Source of the DNA: Spirobacillus cienkowskii
GTDB taxonomy: Bacteria > Bdellovibrionota_B > Oligoflexia > Silvanigrellales > Silvanigrellaceae
DNA length: 64,000 nucleotides
Assembly: GCF_037081835.1 (NCBI RefSeq)
Contig: NZ_CP146516.1
Span: forward strand, 643,501 to 707,500
Direction: 5' to 3'
Shown here: in pieces, positions 53,198 through 61,140 of the stretch
Position numbering within the stretch: position 1 is the first letter of the stretch
How the letters are laid out: the number at the start of each line of letters is the position of its first letter
The notes under the pieces: model-generated
Seen by the model: the letters and a program-made list of their open reading frames with translations, nothing else
Databases searched by the model: none
What the model was told of the DNA's origin: nothing
Made by a program: the position numbers and the translations under genes

Positions 53198-54073
53198 TTA
53201 GTTCCAGTATTTTCCATAGAGTAAATTCAAATTGCGTTTTGTTTCTGGAGGAATAAGACTTGGCGTTGTCATAATTGCATGCTTTGCGGCATGAAAAATA
53301 GGATTATCAGATTCTAGTGGCAGCAACTTATGAATTGCTTTGGCAATGCGTTTTGACGCTTCGACATTGTTATTTAATACCGCTAACACAGCATCAACCG
53401 TAACAGGCTCTGTTTCCTCTTTCCAGCAATCATAATCAGTCACAAAGGCTAAAGTTGCATACGCAATTTCTGCTTCGCGGGCTAAAATGGCTTCTGGCAT
53501 TGCAGTCATGCCAATAATAGTCGCTTCACTTGCTCTAAAATAATGGCTTTCTGCTCGACTACTAAAACGAGGTCCTTCAATACACACTAACGTGCCACCA
53601 AAATGGGTTGAGATTTTTTCTTGTTCACAAGCATTGGCAATATATTTTTGTAGTTCTGTGCAGTAGGGGTCTGCAAAGCTGACATGTCCTACAACACCGT
53701 TGCCAAAAAAGCTTCGTGCGCGAAGACCTGTGGTTTTATCTAAAATTTGGGTAGGAATCACTGCAGTTCCAGGTGCTGTTTTTTCTTGCAAGCCACCAAC
53801 AGCGCTAATGCTAACAATATGTGAAACTCCTAAAGATTTTAAAGCATAAATATTGGCTCGGTAATTCACTTCTGAAGGGAGAAACCGGTGACCACGACCA
53901 TGGCGAGGTAAAAATGCAATGGGTCTGCCATCAATTTTTCCAACAATAATTTTATCAGAAGGAACACCAAAAGGGGTTGATATTTCATGTTCAACTAAAT
54001 TTTCTATTCCTGGAAGATCATAAAGTCCGCTACCACCAATAAATGCTAAAAAAGTTTTTTTATTTTGCTTCAT
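53198..54073 (-). CDS. mtnP: S-methyl-5'-thioadenosine phosphorylase
   Basis: Phosphorolyses methylthioadenosine to adenine and MTR-1-P, the entry of the salvage route. 291 aa with FIGGSGLYDLPG, phosphate-binding PRHGRGHRFLPSEVNYRANIYAL, CIEGPRFSSRAES, IIGMTAMPEAILAREAEI and TDYDCW. Conserved with the MTAP rather than the inosine-specific branch by motif, though this is not tested. Confidence 0.92.
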   Translation of the reverse strand: MKQNKKTFLAFIGGSGLYDLPGIENLVEHEISTPFGVPSDKIIVGKIDGRPIAFLPRHGRGHRFLPSEVNYRANIYALKSLGVSHIVSISAVGGLQEKTAPGTAVIPTQILDKTTGLRARSFFGNGVVGHVSFADPYCTELQKYIANACEQEKISTHFGGTLVCIEGPRFSSRAESHYFRASEATIIGMTAMPEAILAREAEIAYATLAFVTDYDCWKEETEPVTVDAVLAVLNNNVEASKRIAKAIHKLLPLESDNPIFHAAKHAIMTTPSLIPPETKRNLNLLYGKYWN

Positions 54074-54089
54074 GATGTGATGTGTTCCT

Positions 54090-55109
54090 TTAAGTTAAAA
54101 AAATAATTGCCAAAGCCTCCGCAAACGCAAAGTCCATTGCAGAAACTCCCCATTGGGGTTCATGCGTGCATACTTCTACTTGAATGCATGTAAAGTTTTC
54201 AAGGATAAAATGACAATGGTGATTTGTGGTTTCTTGGAGATCGTTGATTTTATGTAAAACTTTTAGAGATTCACTTGGATTTTGCAAAAGTATTTTAGTA
54301 AAAAGTAAGGGTCCTTTACTATTTAACTGCACTTCCCATAATATTTTAGACCCAAGCTTTTGTATTGTTTGATTGAGCTTTGCGGTCTCTTGCTGAATGT
54401 TGTCTATAAGCGTGCGAGAGGAGTTTTTAATTTTTAGCATGTATTCGGGAGGGGTACTAAAATTTAAAATAACGTCTTGCATTTCTTGTGTTTGATGCAT
54501 GGTTTCTTTAACAACAGCGTGTTCTTCTAAATTTTTAAAATATTGGGTAACTTTTTGAAATTCGTTTGGCACTGGAAGTAAATTGGTATGTTTTTGCACC
54601 ATATTATAATAAACAACAAAAGGAGCTAAGCAAACATCCTGCGCATTAACGGTTGTGCCGCCAAAAAATGGTGCACCATTCTGTTGTTGCAGTAAGTGAT
54701 TTAAAAGTTCAAAAGCTTTTGGTAGTGCGGTGTTAATTTTAGAGTATGCAATTGCGCTACCTTTACTCATAATTGCATAATTCAGCTGCTGTGTAATGTG
54801 TTCGTTTATGTACTGCATTGTAAACTTTAGTTTCGCTTTATGTTCTGGCGTTTTGCCAAACAGCATCACCTTGTTTGTGCCCAAAGTATCTAAATACTCC
54901 ATAATTGTAACACTTTCTCCAAACCCTGAGTCATTGTTTAACTGCAAAGTAGGGACTGTTAAATTTGGATTTATTTTTTTTAATGCTTCTGGTGGGTTTT
55001 TTAAGTCAATTTCTTTGATTTCTACCATAGAAGGTGAAATCTCTTTTATTTTTAACGTTATCTTGACTCTAAAACAGTAAGGACAAAATGGAATCGAATA
55101 GAGCTTCAT
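54090..55109 (-). CDS. Glutathione-S-transferase-like protein fused to a pterin-dehydratase-like domain
   Basis: 339 aa from ATG 55109 (GAGG seven bases upstream; the frame is open to 55148). Residues 1-80 are a thioredoxin-like GST domain: MKLYSIPFCPYCFRVKI with a CPYC motif, NPNLTVPTLQ and SVTIMEYL. About 80-215 is a helical GST C-terminal domain. The C-terminal about 90 residues resemble pterin-4a-carbinolamine dehydratase: TNHHCHFILENF, VEVCTHEPQWGVSAMDFAFAEALA aligns with the NHHP..., TTH...GLTxxDxxLA pattern. It heads the mtn operon, 17 bases before mtnP. Its role there is unknown. Confidence 0.72.
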   Translation of the reverse strand: MKLYSIPFCPYCFRVKITLKIKEISPSMVEIKEIDLKNPPEALKKINPNLTVPTLQLNNDSGFGESVTIMEYLDTLGTNKVMLFGKTPEHKAKLKFTMQYINEHITQQLNYAIMSKGSAIAYSKINTALPKAFELLNHLLQQQNGAPFFGGTTVNAQDVCLAPFVVYYNMVQKHTNLLPVPNEFQKVTQYFKNLEEHAVVKETMHQTQEMQDVILNFSTPPEYMLKIKNSSRTLIDNIQQETAKLNQTIQKLGSKILWEVQLNSKGPLLFTKILLQNPSESLKVLHKINDLQETTNHHCHFILENFTCIQVEVCTHEPQWGVSAMDFAFAEALAIIFLT

Positions 55110-55271
55110 GAGGGAGCCTCGTTGTAAGAGAGAATGAAAATTTCTCAAAAAACAAAGATCTTTTGCATAGCGTGGTTATAACTCGGAAATTCTTTTCCTC
55201 CAATCCTTTAAAAATAGTTTCCGAAAAAGGAGTGGTGTGATTTTTTGTTTTTCTGTTTATGAGGAAAAAAA
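55110..55271. promoter_or_regulatory. Divergent promoter region of the mtn operon
   Basis: 162 bases between the mtn operon and the small membrane protein. A palindrome-like GAGTTATAACCAC core is present (minus strand near 55190). I looked for a SAM-I riboswitch or an S-box-like leader and found none. Confidence 0.35.
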
Positions 55272-55784
55272 ATGCTCATAAAGGTATTAGAGCTTTTGCT
55301 TACTTATGGTGGAGTGGTCATTGCAGCAATTGTGCAAACTCTTTTTTTGCTATTGCCCGTTAATTTTAAAAACTGGGATGATGATCTGCTTTATGTCATG
55401 ACCTACATCGGCTTTCAAGGGGTGACGTGTTGTTTGTTGTTTATTGCTCTTCCTTGGGCGCTTGAAATTCGTATGTTACAATATAATGCTTTAATGATAT
55501 TGATTTTTTCTATTATTATTATTGCTGCGCTGCGAGCAGTTAAACTGATTCCTTTGGAATTTACCTTTCCAATAAAGCAACCAGTTATTGCTTCTAAACG
55601 TATACTCTTTACAGAGTTTTATGATGCAAAGCGGTATGTGATGTTTCTTGATATCCCCTTTGACATGCCAGATGGTGAGCTACGCTATAATGCAATTAGA
55701 GAGCGTTTGATGCGAACTCGTGCTGAAGATAATCTAACCATTTTAGAAGAACTTATTAATAATGAAAACGATACGTTAGACTGA
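55272..55784 (+). CDS. Small integral membrane protein
   Basis: 170 aa with three hydrophobic segments (about 5-30, 40-68, 72-92) and a cytoplasmic C-terminal tail of about 75 residues (SKRILFTEFYDAKRYVMFL, GELRYNAIRERLMRTRAEDN). No family is recognised. It starts after a GAGGAAAAAAA run. It is upstream of tuf, but a 240-base gap separates them. Confidence 0.65.
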   Translation: MLIKVLELLLTYGGVVIAAIVQTLFLLLPVNFKNWDDDLLYVMTYIGFQGVTCCLLFIALPWALEIRMLQYNALMILIFSIIIIAALRAVKLIPLEFTFPIKQPVIASKRILFTEFYDAKRYVMFLDIPFDMPDGELRYNAIRERLMRTRAEDNLTILEELINNENDTLD

Positions 55785-56024
55785 TAGAAGTCGAATATAA
55801 TTTCCTTATACCGTATTTTCTTAATTTTTTAAAATGCAATGCGTTCTGCTCAAAAAAATGTAAATTCAGCTTAAAAGATGATTGCATTTTGTTTGGAATG
55901 TTTGTATCAATGCCCTTCACAGGAGCAAGAACCACTTTACAAGTTGTTCTAACTATGCTTATCCTACTCATGATTTTTTTTAGTTTGTTTTTTATTTGTG
56001 TTGCCAAAACTGGAGGATTATACC
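55785..56024 (+). promoter_or_regulatory. Leader and promoter region of tuf
   Basis: 240 bases. A possible promoter is TTTACA, 18 bases, TATCCT, located in about 55936-55965, which would give a leader of some 55 bases. GGAGG at 56012-56016 serves tuf. Confidence 0.4.
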
Positions 56025-57212
56025 GTGGCAAAGGAAAAATTTGAGCGTTCCAAGCCTCATATGAATATCGGTACCATTGGTCACGTTGACCACGGTAAGA
56101 CCACTCTTACAGCTGCTATTTCTGCTGTTCTTTCTACCCGTCAAGGTAAAGTTGCTACTAAATTCGATGAAATCGACAAAGCGCCAGAAGAAAAAGCTCG
56201 TGGTATTACCATTAACGCTTCCCACATTGAATATGAAACTGCAAATCGTCACTATGCACACGTTGACTGTCCTGGTCACGCGGACTACGTAAAAAATATG
56301 ATTACGGGTGCTGCGCAAATGGACGGTGCAATTCTTGTTTGTGCTGCGACTGACGGTCCTATGCCGCAAACTCGTGAGCACATTTTGCTTGCACGTCAGG
56401 TGAACGTTCCTCACATTGTGGTATTTTTAAATAAATGCGATATTGCTGACCCTGAGTTGACTGATCTTGTTGAAATGGAAATCCGTGAGCTTCTCACTAA
56501 ATACAATTTCCCAGGTGATGACACTCCTGTTATTCGTGGTTCTGCACTTGCTGCTCTTCAAAATCCTGCTGATGAGAAAAGTTCAAAATGCATTGTTGAG
56601 CTTATGGATGCAGTGGACACCTTTATTAAAGAACCTCCACGTCCAATTGACAAACCATTCCTTATGCCAATTGAAGATGTGTTCTCAATTTCTGGTCGCG
56701 GTACAGTTTGTACTGGTCGTATTGAGCAAGGTATTTGTAAAGTTGGTGAAGAACTTGAAATCGTGGGCATCAACCCAACTGCTAAGACTATTTGTACTGG
56801 CGTGGAAATGTTCCGTAAAGTTCTTGATCAAGGTCAAGCTGGTGACAACGTTGGTGTTCTTCTTCGTGGTACAAAACGTGAAGACGTTGTACGCGGTCAA
56901 GTTCTTTCTAAACCAGGCTCTATCAAACCATTCAAAAAGTTTACAGCACAAATTTACGTGTTGAACAAAGATGAAGGTGGACGCCATAAACCTTTCTTTA
57001 AAGGTTACCGCCCACAATTCTACTTCCGTACAACAGACGTAACTGGTGTTGTTGATCTTCCAGCTAACGTGGAAATGGTTGTACCTGGTGACAACATCGA
57101 AATCACTGTTGAGCTCATCACTCCTGTTGCAATGGAGCCAGGTCTCCGTTTTGCAATCCGTGAAGGTGGTCGTACAGTTGGTTCTGGTGCAGTTGGTAAA
57201 TGCATTGAGTAA
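56025..57212 (+). CDS. tuf: Elongation factor Tu
   Basis: Delivers aminoacyl-tRNA to the ribosome. 395 aa from GTG 56025, giving the usual [14 protein letters not shown] start after GGAGG; the ATG at 55998 is not used. P-loop [13 protein letters not shown] (switch I), [12 protein letters not shown] and SAL motifs are intact, followed by domains 2 and 3 to the C-terminus. Codon choice is clearly more biased than in neighbours, as usual for a highly expressed gene. It stands alone, away from any str operon. Confidence 0.97.
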   Translation: MAKEKFERSKPHMNIGTIGHVDHGKTTLTAAISAVLSTRQGKVATKFDEIDKAPEEKARGITINASHIEYETANRHYAHVDCPGHADYVKNMITGAAQMDGAILVCAATDGPMPQTREHILLARQVNVPHIVVFLNKCDIADPELTDLVEMEIRELLTKYNFPGDDTPVIRGSALAALQNPADEKSSKCIVELMDAVDTFIKEPPRPIDKPFLMPIEDVFSISGRGTVCTGRIEQGICKVGEELEIVGINPTAKTICTGVEMFRKVLDQGQAGDNVGVLLRGTKREDVVRGQVLSKPGSIKPFKKFTAQIYVLNKDEGGRHKPFFKGYRPQFYFRTTDVTGVVDLPANVEMVVPGDNIEITVELITPVAMEPGLRFAIREGGRTVGSGAVGKCIE

Positions 57213-57242
57213 TTAAACTCTTGCTTTGCTGTATTGTGCAGC

Positions 57243-57287
57243 AAAAACAACCCCAAAAGGTTTTTCCTTTTGGGGTTGTTTTGTTTT
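57243..57287 (+). terminator. Strong Rho-independent terminator of tuf
   Basis: A perfect 14-bp stem 57247-57260/57266-57279 with a 5-base T loop and a following T-rich tract. Confidence 0.95.
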
Positions 57288-57378
57288 GGTGGGGATTCAA
57301 GTGGAGTGTGGAAAAATTGAGTTTAAATTTTAAATAACTTGGACTTTTGCTTCTCATAGTTGTTTTTTTAAGATTTCA

Positions 57379-58476
57379 CTATCTCACTTTTTCAGCCAAA
57401 TCAAAGTTCTTTATTTTTTCAATTCTATTGCTACGAAATCCTCGTTTTAAAAGTCCTGTTACTGTAATGGTTTTTCCTGTCATATGTGCTTTATCTGCTA
57501 TCTCATATTGATCAGAATTTAATGAAATTTTAGCATTTAAAATTTCATCATCATGCAAGAACCGAATAGTAACATCACCTGATCTTCTATTGTCATCTCC
57601 CATTTGGCCGTCTAAGGTTTCTATTGTTCCAAAAATCATTTGATTTTGTGTTAGTAGTGTGGGGCGAAGTTTTTCTTCAATGCATTCTATTTTTTGTATT
57701 AAATCGGTTGTTAAGGAAACGCTAGTTGGAATACCTAAATCATGTTGAGGTAATTTAAGAGCCCAAGATGCGGAAAATTCAACGTCATCTTCTAAAATGC
57801 TGCGTAATGCGCTACAAAAATTTGAACTTAATAAAGGCGGTATAATGATATTCTCCTCGCCATTTCTTGCAAGTTCTTTAATCTCTTTTAAAGACTTCAT
57901 GAAACTTATCATTGTCATGCGAACAAAAGGAATACCTTTAGTCGATGCGGATGATGCAATATCGTAATTTACAGCATAAATCGGGCAAGATATTTTAATG
58001 ATGAAGCTTCCTTTTTCTGTTTGTTCCATCTTACAAGCGTCCATAAGTTCATTTGCTTCAGACCTGCGAAGTTTTGCATGATGTTTTTGTGGAGAAAGAA
58101 TGCTGCATGCTGTAGCAATAAGTGCTTTTTTTATTGCTTCCATTGTTTGAACGGCTCTCGTAAATGGGATTTGATATTCAGTTTTTGTTTGTAATCGCAT
58201 ACGAATTGTGTCTGAACTAGTTGAACGCCAATCGCTAATAATCTGTTCTGGTGTTCTTTCTTCGATTATAGATAATTTTTCAGCAAGTCTTGTTATGAGT
58301 TCAGGATAGTCATCCAATTCTGATTTTATAGGTATTTGTAACTGCCTGTTTAAATATTTTTCATTTTTATATAACTCAATACTTGGAGGAAGATCATCAA
58401 CATACTTCCAACCATGTTGTGTGACATAGGCAAGAATATCTTTTGGATTGATATCATTCAATAGTTTATAATTCAT
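57379..58476 (-). CDS. Uncharacterised partner of DUF4365 protein
   Basis: 365 aa without signal peptide or membrane segments. It shows a helical N-terminal region (ELITRLAEKLSIIEERTPEQIISDW), a TGKTITVTGLLKRGFRSNRIEKI-type beta-rich C-terminus and a central GSFIIKISCP strand. I do not recognise the family by name, but similar two-gene pairs with DUF4365 proteins occur in many bacteria (from memory, not searched). Its start overlaps the DUF4365 stop by 11 bases, so the two are translated together. Confidence 0.75.
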   Translation of the reverse strand: MNYKLLNDINPKDILAYVTQHGWKYVDDLPPSIELYKNEKYLNRQLQIPIKSELDDYPELITRLAEKLSIIEERTPEQIISDWRSTSSDTIRMRLQTKTEYQIPFTRAVQTMEAIKKALIATACSILSPQKHHAKLRRSEANELMDACKMEQTEKGSFIIKISCPIYAVNYDIASSASTKGIPFVRMTMISFMKSLKEIKELARNGEENIIIPPLLSSNFCSALRSILEDDVEFSASWALKLPQHDLGIPTSVSLTTDLIQKIECIEEKLRPTLLTQNQMIFGTIETLDGQMGDDNRRSGDVTIRFLHDDEILNAKISLNSDQYEIADKAHMTGKTITVTGLLKRGFRSNRIEKIKNFDLAEKVR

Positions 58477-59005
58477 ATTTAATATCTTCCTTTTTTGAGA
58501 TTCTTATCATTAAATCTTTTAAGCTTTGGACTGTAAGTACATTTTCAGTTGGAATATATATAGTTTGTATTGTATCATTTTTGCTTGGCGGAGCTCCACG
58601 TAAACTGACCCAATACGCAACCCCTTTTAAAAGAAGTTGTTCTTCAGAAATATAAAGCCAATCTTCATGATTTTTAGGTAATTGTAATAAGATAAGAAAT
58701 TTTCTTCCTCCTGTATTTTCAGATCTTAATTTATTATACTGTTTTATTCCTTTAAAAGGATATGATATTTTTTTTGTATTAGTAATAAGTTCTTGTGATG
58801 TTGCTTTTAGTTGAATTTCGATTTCAAAATCTTCTAAAACAGATAATGGATCTGGCTTAATTCCTGCGCCAACTCTTGCATCTACAATACGATAAGAGTC
58901 TTCAAGCCTGTTACTATAGGAACAAGTAAAACCCGCTTGTGAAGCAACAGCATGTAAATATGCGTAACTTAATTCTGCTTCAGTCTCATTCAGCGAAATT
59001 GTCAT
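58466..59005 (-). CDS. DUF4365 nuclease-like protein
   Basis: 179 aa matching the DUF4365 pattern: LSYAYLHAVASQAGF, FEIEIQLKATS, IKQYNKLRSENTGGRKFLILL and SLRGAPPSKN. The D42...Q65-x-K67 arrangement (VDARVG, EIQLKAT) fits a PD-(D/E)xK-type nuclease core. DUF4365 proteins are found in mobile and defence contexts. First gene of a two-gene module on the minus strand with a 291-base gap upstream. Confidence 0.78.
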   Translation of the reverse strand: MTISLNETEAELSYAYLHAVASQAGFTCSYSNRLEDSYRIVDARVGAGIKPDPLSVLEDFEIEIQLKATSQELITNTKKISYPFKGIKQYNKLRSENTGGRKFLILLQLPKNHEDWLYISEEQLLLKGVAYWVSLRGAPPSKNDTIQTIYIPTENVLTVQSLKDLMIRISKKEDIKYEL

Positions 59006-59296
59006 TTTTGTAAACTTTCATCTATAAACGTGTGAGCGCCATTACTGAAACAAATTTCTACAGAAATTTAAGCAATGAGTGATACTTAAGTAATCATTTA
59101 AGTTTTTTAAGACACATATCTTTTTGTCTTAAAAGACTTTCATCGTATAAAAAACCTTTAAAAAATCAAGAAAAGCTCACCACATCTTTTCTGAACGTAG
59201 CCACTTCTTAAGTTTTTTTGTGATTAAAACAGAGGAATTTCGTTGCACTCGATTTATAGGGTAAAATTAAATGAGAGCTTTTTTCTCAAGATTTTT
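59006..59296. other. Gap upstream of the DUF4365 module
   Basis: 291 A/T-rich bases between two minus-strand gene groups. CTTAAG words recur (near 59088, 59132 and 59205). No gene or clear terminator is seen. It probably holds the promoter of the DUF4365 pair. Confidence 0.35.
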
Positions 59297-59845
59297 TCAC
59301 AATCCAAAGAGTTTGCGTATTCTTGCTGAATCTGTGATGCCATCTAGTGAGATTGAAAAAAAGTAAGGGACTTGCCACTGCTGAGTTTTTATTGCGTCGT
59401 TTGCGACAGGTTTTGCCCAAGAGGGATAAACGCGAATGGCACGTTTTCCTCCCTTGCCATGGGATGACATAATTCCCTTTGAGACAAGTAAGCTTTTATT
59501 AAAAATAAATTGGCCATTATTAGTATTGTTAGAGACGTTTATCACAATAAAATCGACACCATCTTGAGTATCAATGGGTGCAATTTTATTTAGCGGCGCC
59601 GATCGTTTCCATAAAGTAACAAATTGACCAATTTTGGTTGGTGTTGTTTTTGCAATTCGGAAAACAACATGACACCCACTTATTACAAATCGGCAAGCAC
59701 CATAATCAGAACTTTCTGCTTCACGTATGATATTTGAAACGTTTAGATGTGCTGGGCTATAAACAGTTTTGATGGCAGTAATTAAATCTGTTGGAATATC
59801 TGTAAATTTATTTTTTGGAAAATCTTTTTTGTCAATATTAAGCAT
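59297..59845 (-). CDS. MepB-like protein
   Basis: 182 aa. The GACRFVISGCHVVFRIAKTTPTKIGQFVTLW segment and the C-terminal GKGGKRAIRVYPSW match the MepB family, named after a gene beside the MepA efflux pump in Staphylococcus. Function is unproved; the fold may be related to nucleic-acid-binding proteins. Its ATG lies within the end of the dienelactone hydrolase gene (8-base overlap), so it is the downstream member of a coupled pair. Confidence 0.8.
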   Translation of the reverse strand: MLNIDKKDFPKNKFTDIPTDLITAIKTVYSPAHLNVSNIIREAESSDYGACRFVISGCHVVFRIAKTTPTKIGQFVTLWKRSAPLNKIAPIDTQDGVDFIVINVSNNTNNGQFIFNKSLLVSKGIMSSHGKGGKRAIRVYPSWAKPVANDAIKTQQWQVPYFFSISLDGITDSARIRKLFGL

Positions 59846-60554
59846 TCACAAAATCTTCTTTAATAAATTGTTCGATTAAATAATTAGAACGCATGTCTGC
59901 TAAAAAATTATAAGCCGTTGTTTCGTTGCCAGCGGCATCGGTGTTGGTAAAGGCGTGAGTACTCAATCCAAAGGAAATAAAAGTGTAGTCGGCTTGGCAT
60001 GCTTTCATTTCGTGATGAAAATTTTTAATGTCTTCGTCTGAAACCATGGGATCGCGAGCGCCATGCAGCACCAGCATTTTAGACATTTTTTGTTGCGGGG
60101 TTGCGCGTAACTGTGAATTTAATAAACCATGCACCGAAATGGCTCCATGCAGATCGCTTGTCATGCGTGCTAAAAGTAACGACGAAGCTCCACCAAAACA
60201 ATATCCAATTGAAAATATTTTATTGTGCTTCACAATAGGATTGCGTTTTAATAGCTCATATGGAGCCATAATACGCTTTTTATAAGTTTCAAAATTTTGG
60301 GTGATAGAGCTCATAAGTTTTGCAGATTCGTCAAAAGTAGATCCACATTGTTGGTTGCCATACATGTCTGCAACCAAAACACAGCAGCCCATGGTAGCCA
60401 GTTTTTCTGCTACGCGTTTTTGCTTTTTGTTCACGCCCCAAAAGTTAGTGTACATCACTATACCTGGCACTTTATAACCTTGGGTTTGCGGTTCTACCAA
60501 ATAGCCTGTGCAGGTGGTGTCTTCGACGCGGTAATCAATGTTGGTTGTTTTCAT
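59838..60554 (-). CDS. Dienelactone hydrolase family protein
   Basis: 238-aa alpha/beta hydrolase with the cysteine nucleophile C119 in SIGYCFGGASS, the aspartate in LHGARDPMVSDED, and the histidine in LSTHAFTN. VYTNFWGVN-type N-terminal residues (MYTNFWG) are common in this group. Real substrates in such neighbourhoods are unknown. GGAG precedes the ATG; it lies 18 bases after greB. Confidence 0.9.
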   Translation of the reverse strand: MKTTNIDYRVEDTTCTGYLVEPQTQGYKVPGIVMYTNFWGVNKKQKRVAEKLATMGCCVLVADMYGNQQCGSTFDESAKLMSSITQNFETYKKRIMAPYELLKRNPIVKHNKIFSIGYCFGGASSLLLARMTSDLHGAISVHGLLNSQLRATPQQKMSKMLVLHGARDPMVSDEDIKNFHHEMKACQADYTFISFGLSTHAFTNTDAAGNETTAYNFLADMRSNYLIEQFIKEDFVNA

Positions 60555-60571
60555 TTGTATGTTCTCCTTAA

Positions 60572-61102
60572 CTAAACAAATTTAAAATCTATAATTTCGT
60601 ATTCACGAGTTCCTGCTGGTGCTTCAACAACAACAATTTCGCCTTTGCTTTTATTGAGAAGCTCATGACCAAGCGGAGATTTCCAACTAATTTTTTTTAA
60701 ATTTAAATTGGTTTCGTCTTCGCCAACAATTTGGTATTCAAATTTTTTACCTTGTTCGTTTTCTAAGGTAACGGTTGCGCCAAATAAAATTTTGTGTCCA
60801 ATTTGTTCTTTTGGGTTCACGATTCTGGCTGCAGAAATTCGTTTATCTAAAAACCGCAAGCGTCTGTCGATTTCGCGCAGTCTTTTTTTGCCATATTGGT
60901 ATTCGGCGTTTTCGGAGCGATCGCCTAATTTGGCGGCCGCAGAGACCTCTTGTACCACAGTGGGGCGTTCTTTTTTAGAAAGCTCGTTAAATTCATCAAG
61001 CAATTTTTTATAGCCATCAGGAGTAATTAAATTGGGTGCTGTGGCATTGTTGTGATTATGTGTTTTTTGTGAAGTTACTTGTGCTCGTGTCGCATTCATC
61101 AA
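60572..61102 (-). CDS. greB: Transcription elongation factor GreB
   Basis: 176 aa. An N-terminal coiled coil carries GDRSENAEYQYGKKRLREIDRRLRFLDKRI, the GreB form with the acidic tip residues needed to activate transcript cleavage, then the FKBP-like C-terminal domain (IVGEDETNL, SPLGHELLNKSKGE). A 20-residue extra N-terminal tail rich in Thr, Asn and His precedes the usual start. It may share a transcript with the downstream hydrolase. Confidence 0.92.
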   Translation of the reverse strand: MMNATRAQVTSQKTHNHNNATAPNLITPDGYKKLLDEFNELSKKERPTVVQEVSAAAKLGDRSENAEYQYGKKRLREIDRRLRFLDKRISAARIVNPKEQIGHKILFGATVTLENEQGKKFEYQIVGEDETNLNLKKISWKSPLGHELLNKSKGEIVVVEAPAGTREYEIIDFKFV

Positions 61103-61140
61103 TTATCCTTTAACGTGTCGCCAATTTTAAATTAAGAATA

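Noticed and set aside
55110-55271. SAM riboswitch before the methionine-salvage operon
   Set aside because: No S-box-type conserved core or terminator hairpin could be found.
55756-57357. Several long frames in other frames across tuf
   Set aside because: Shadow frames caused by the strong codon bias of tuf.
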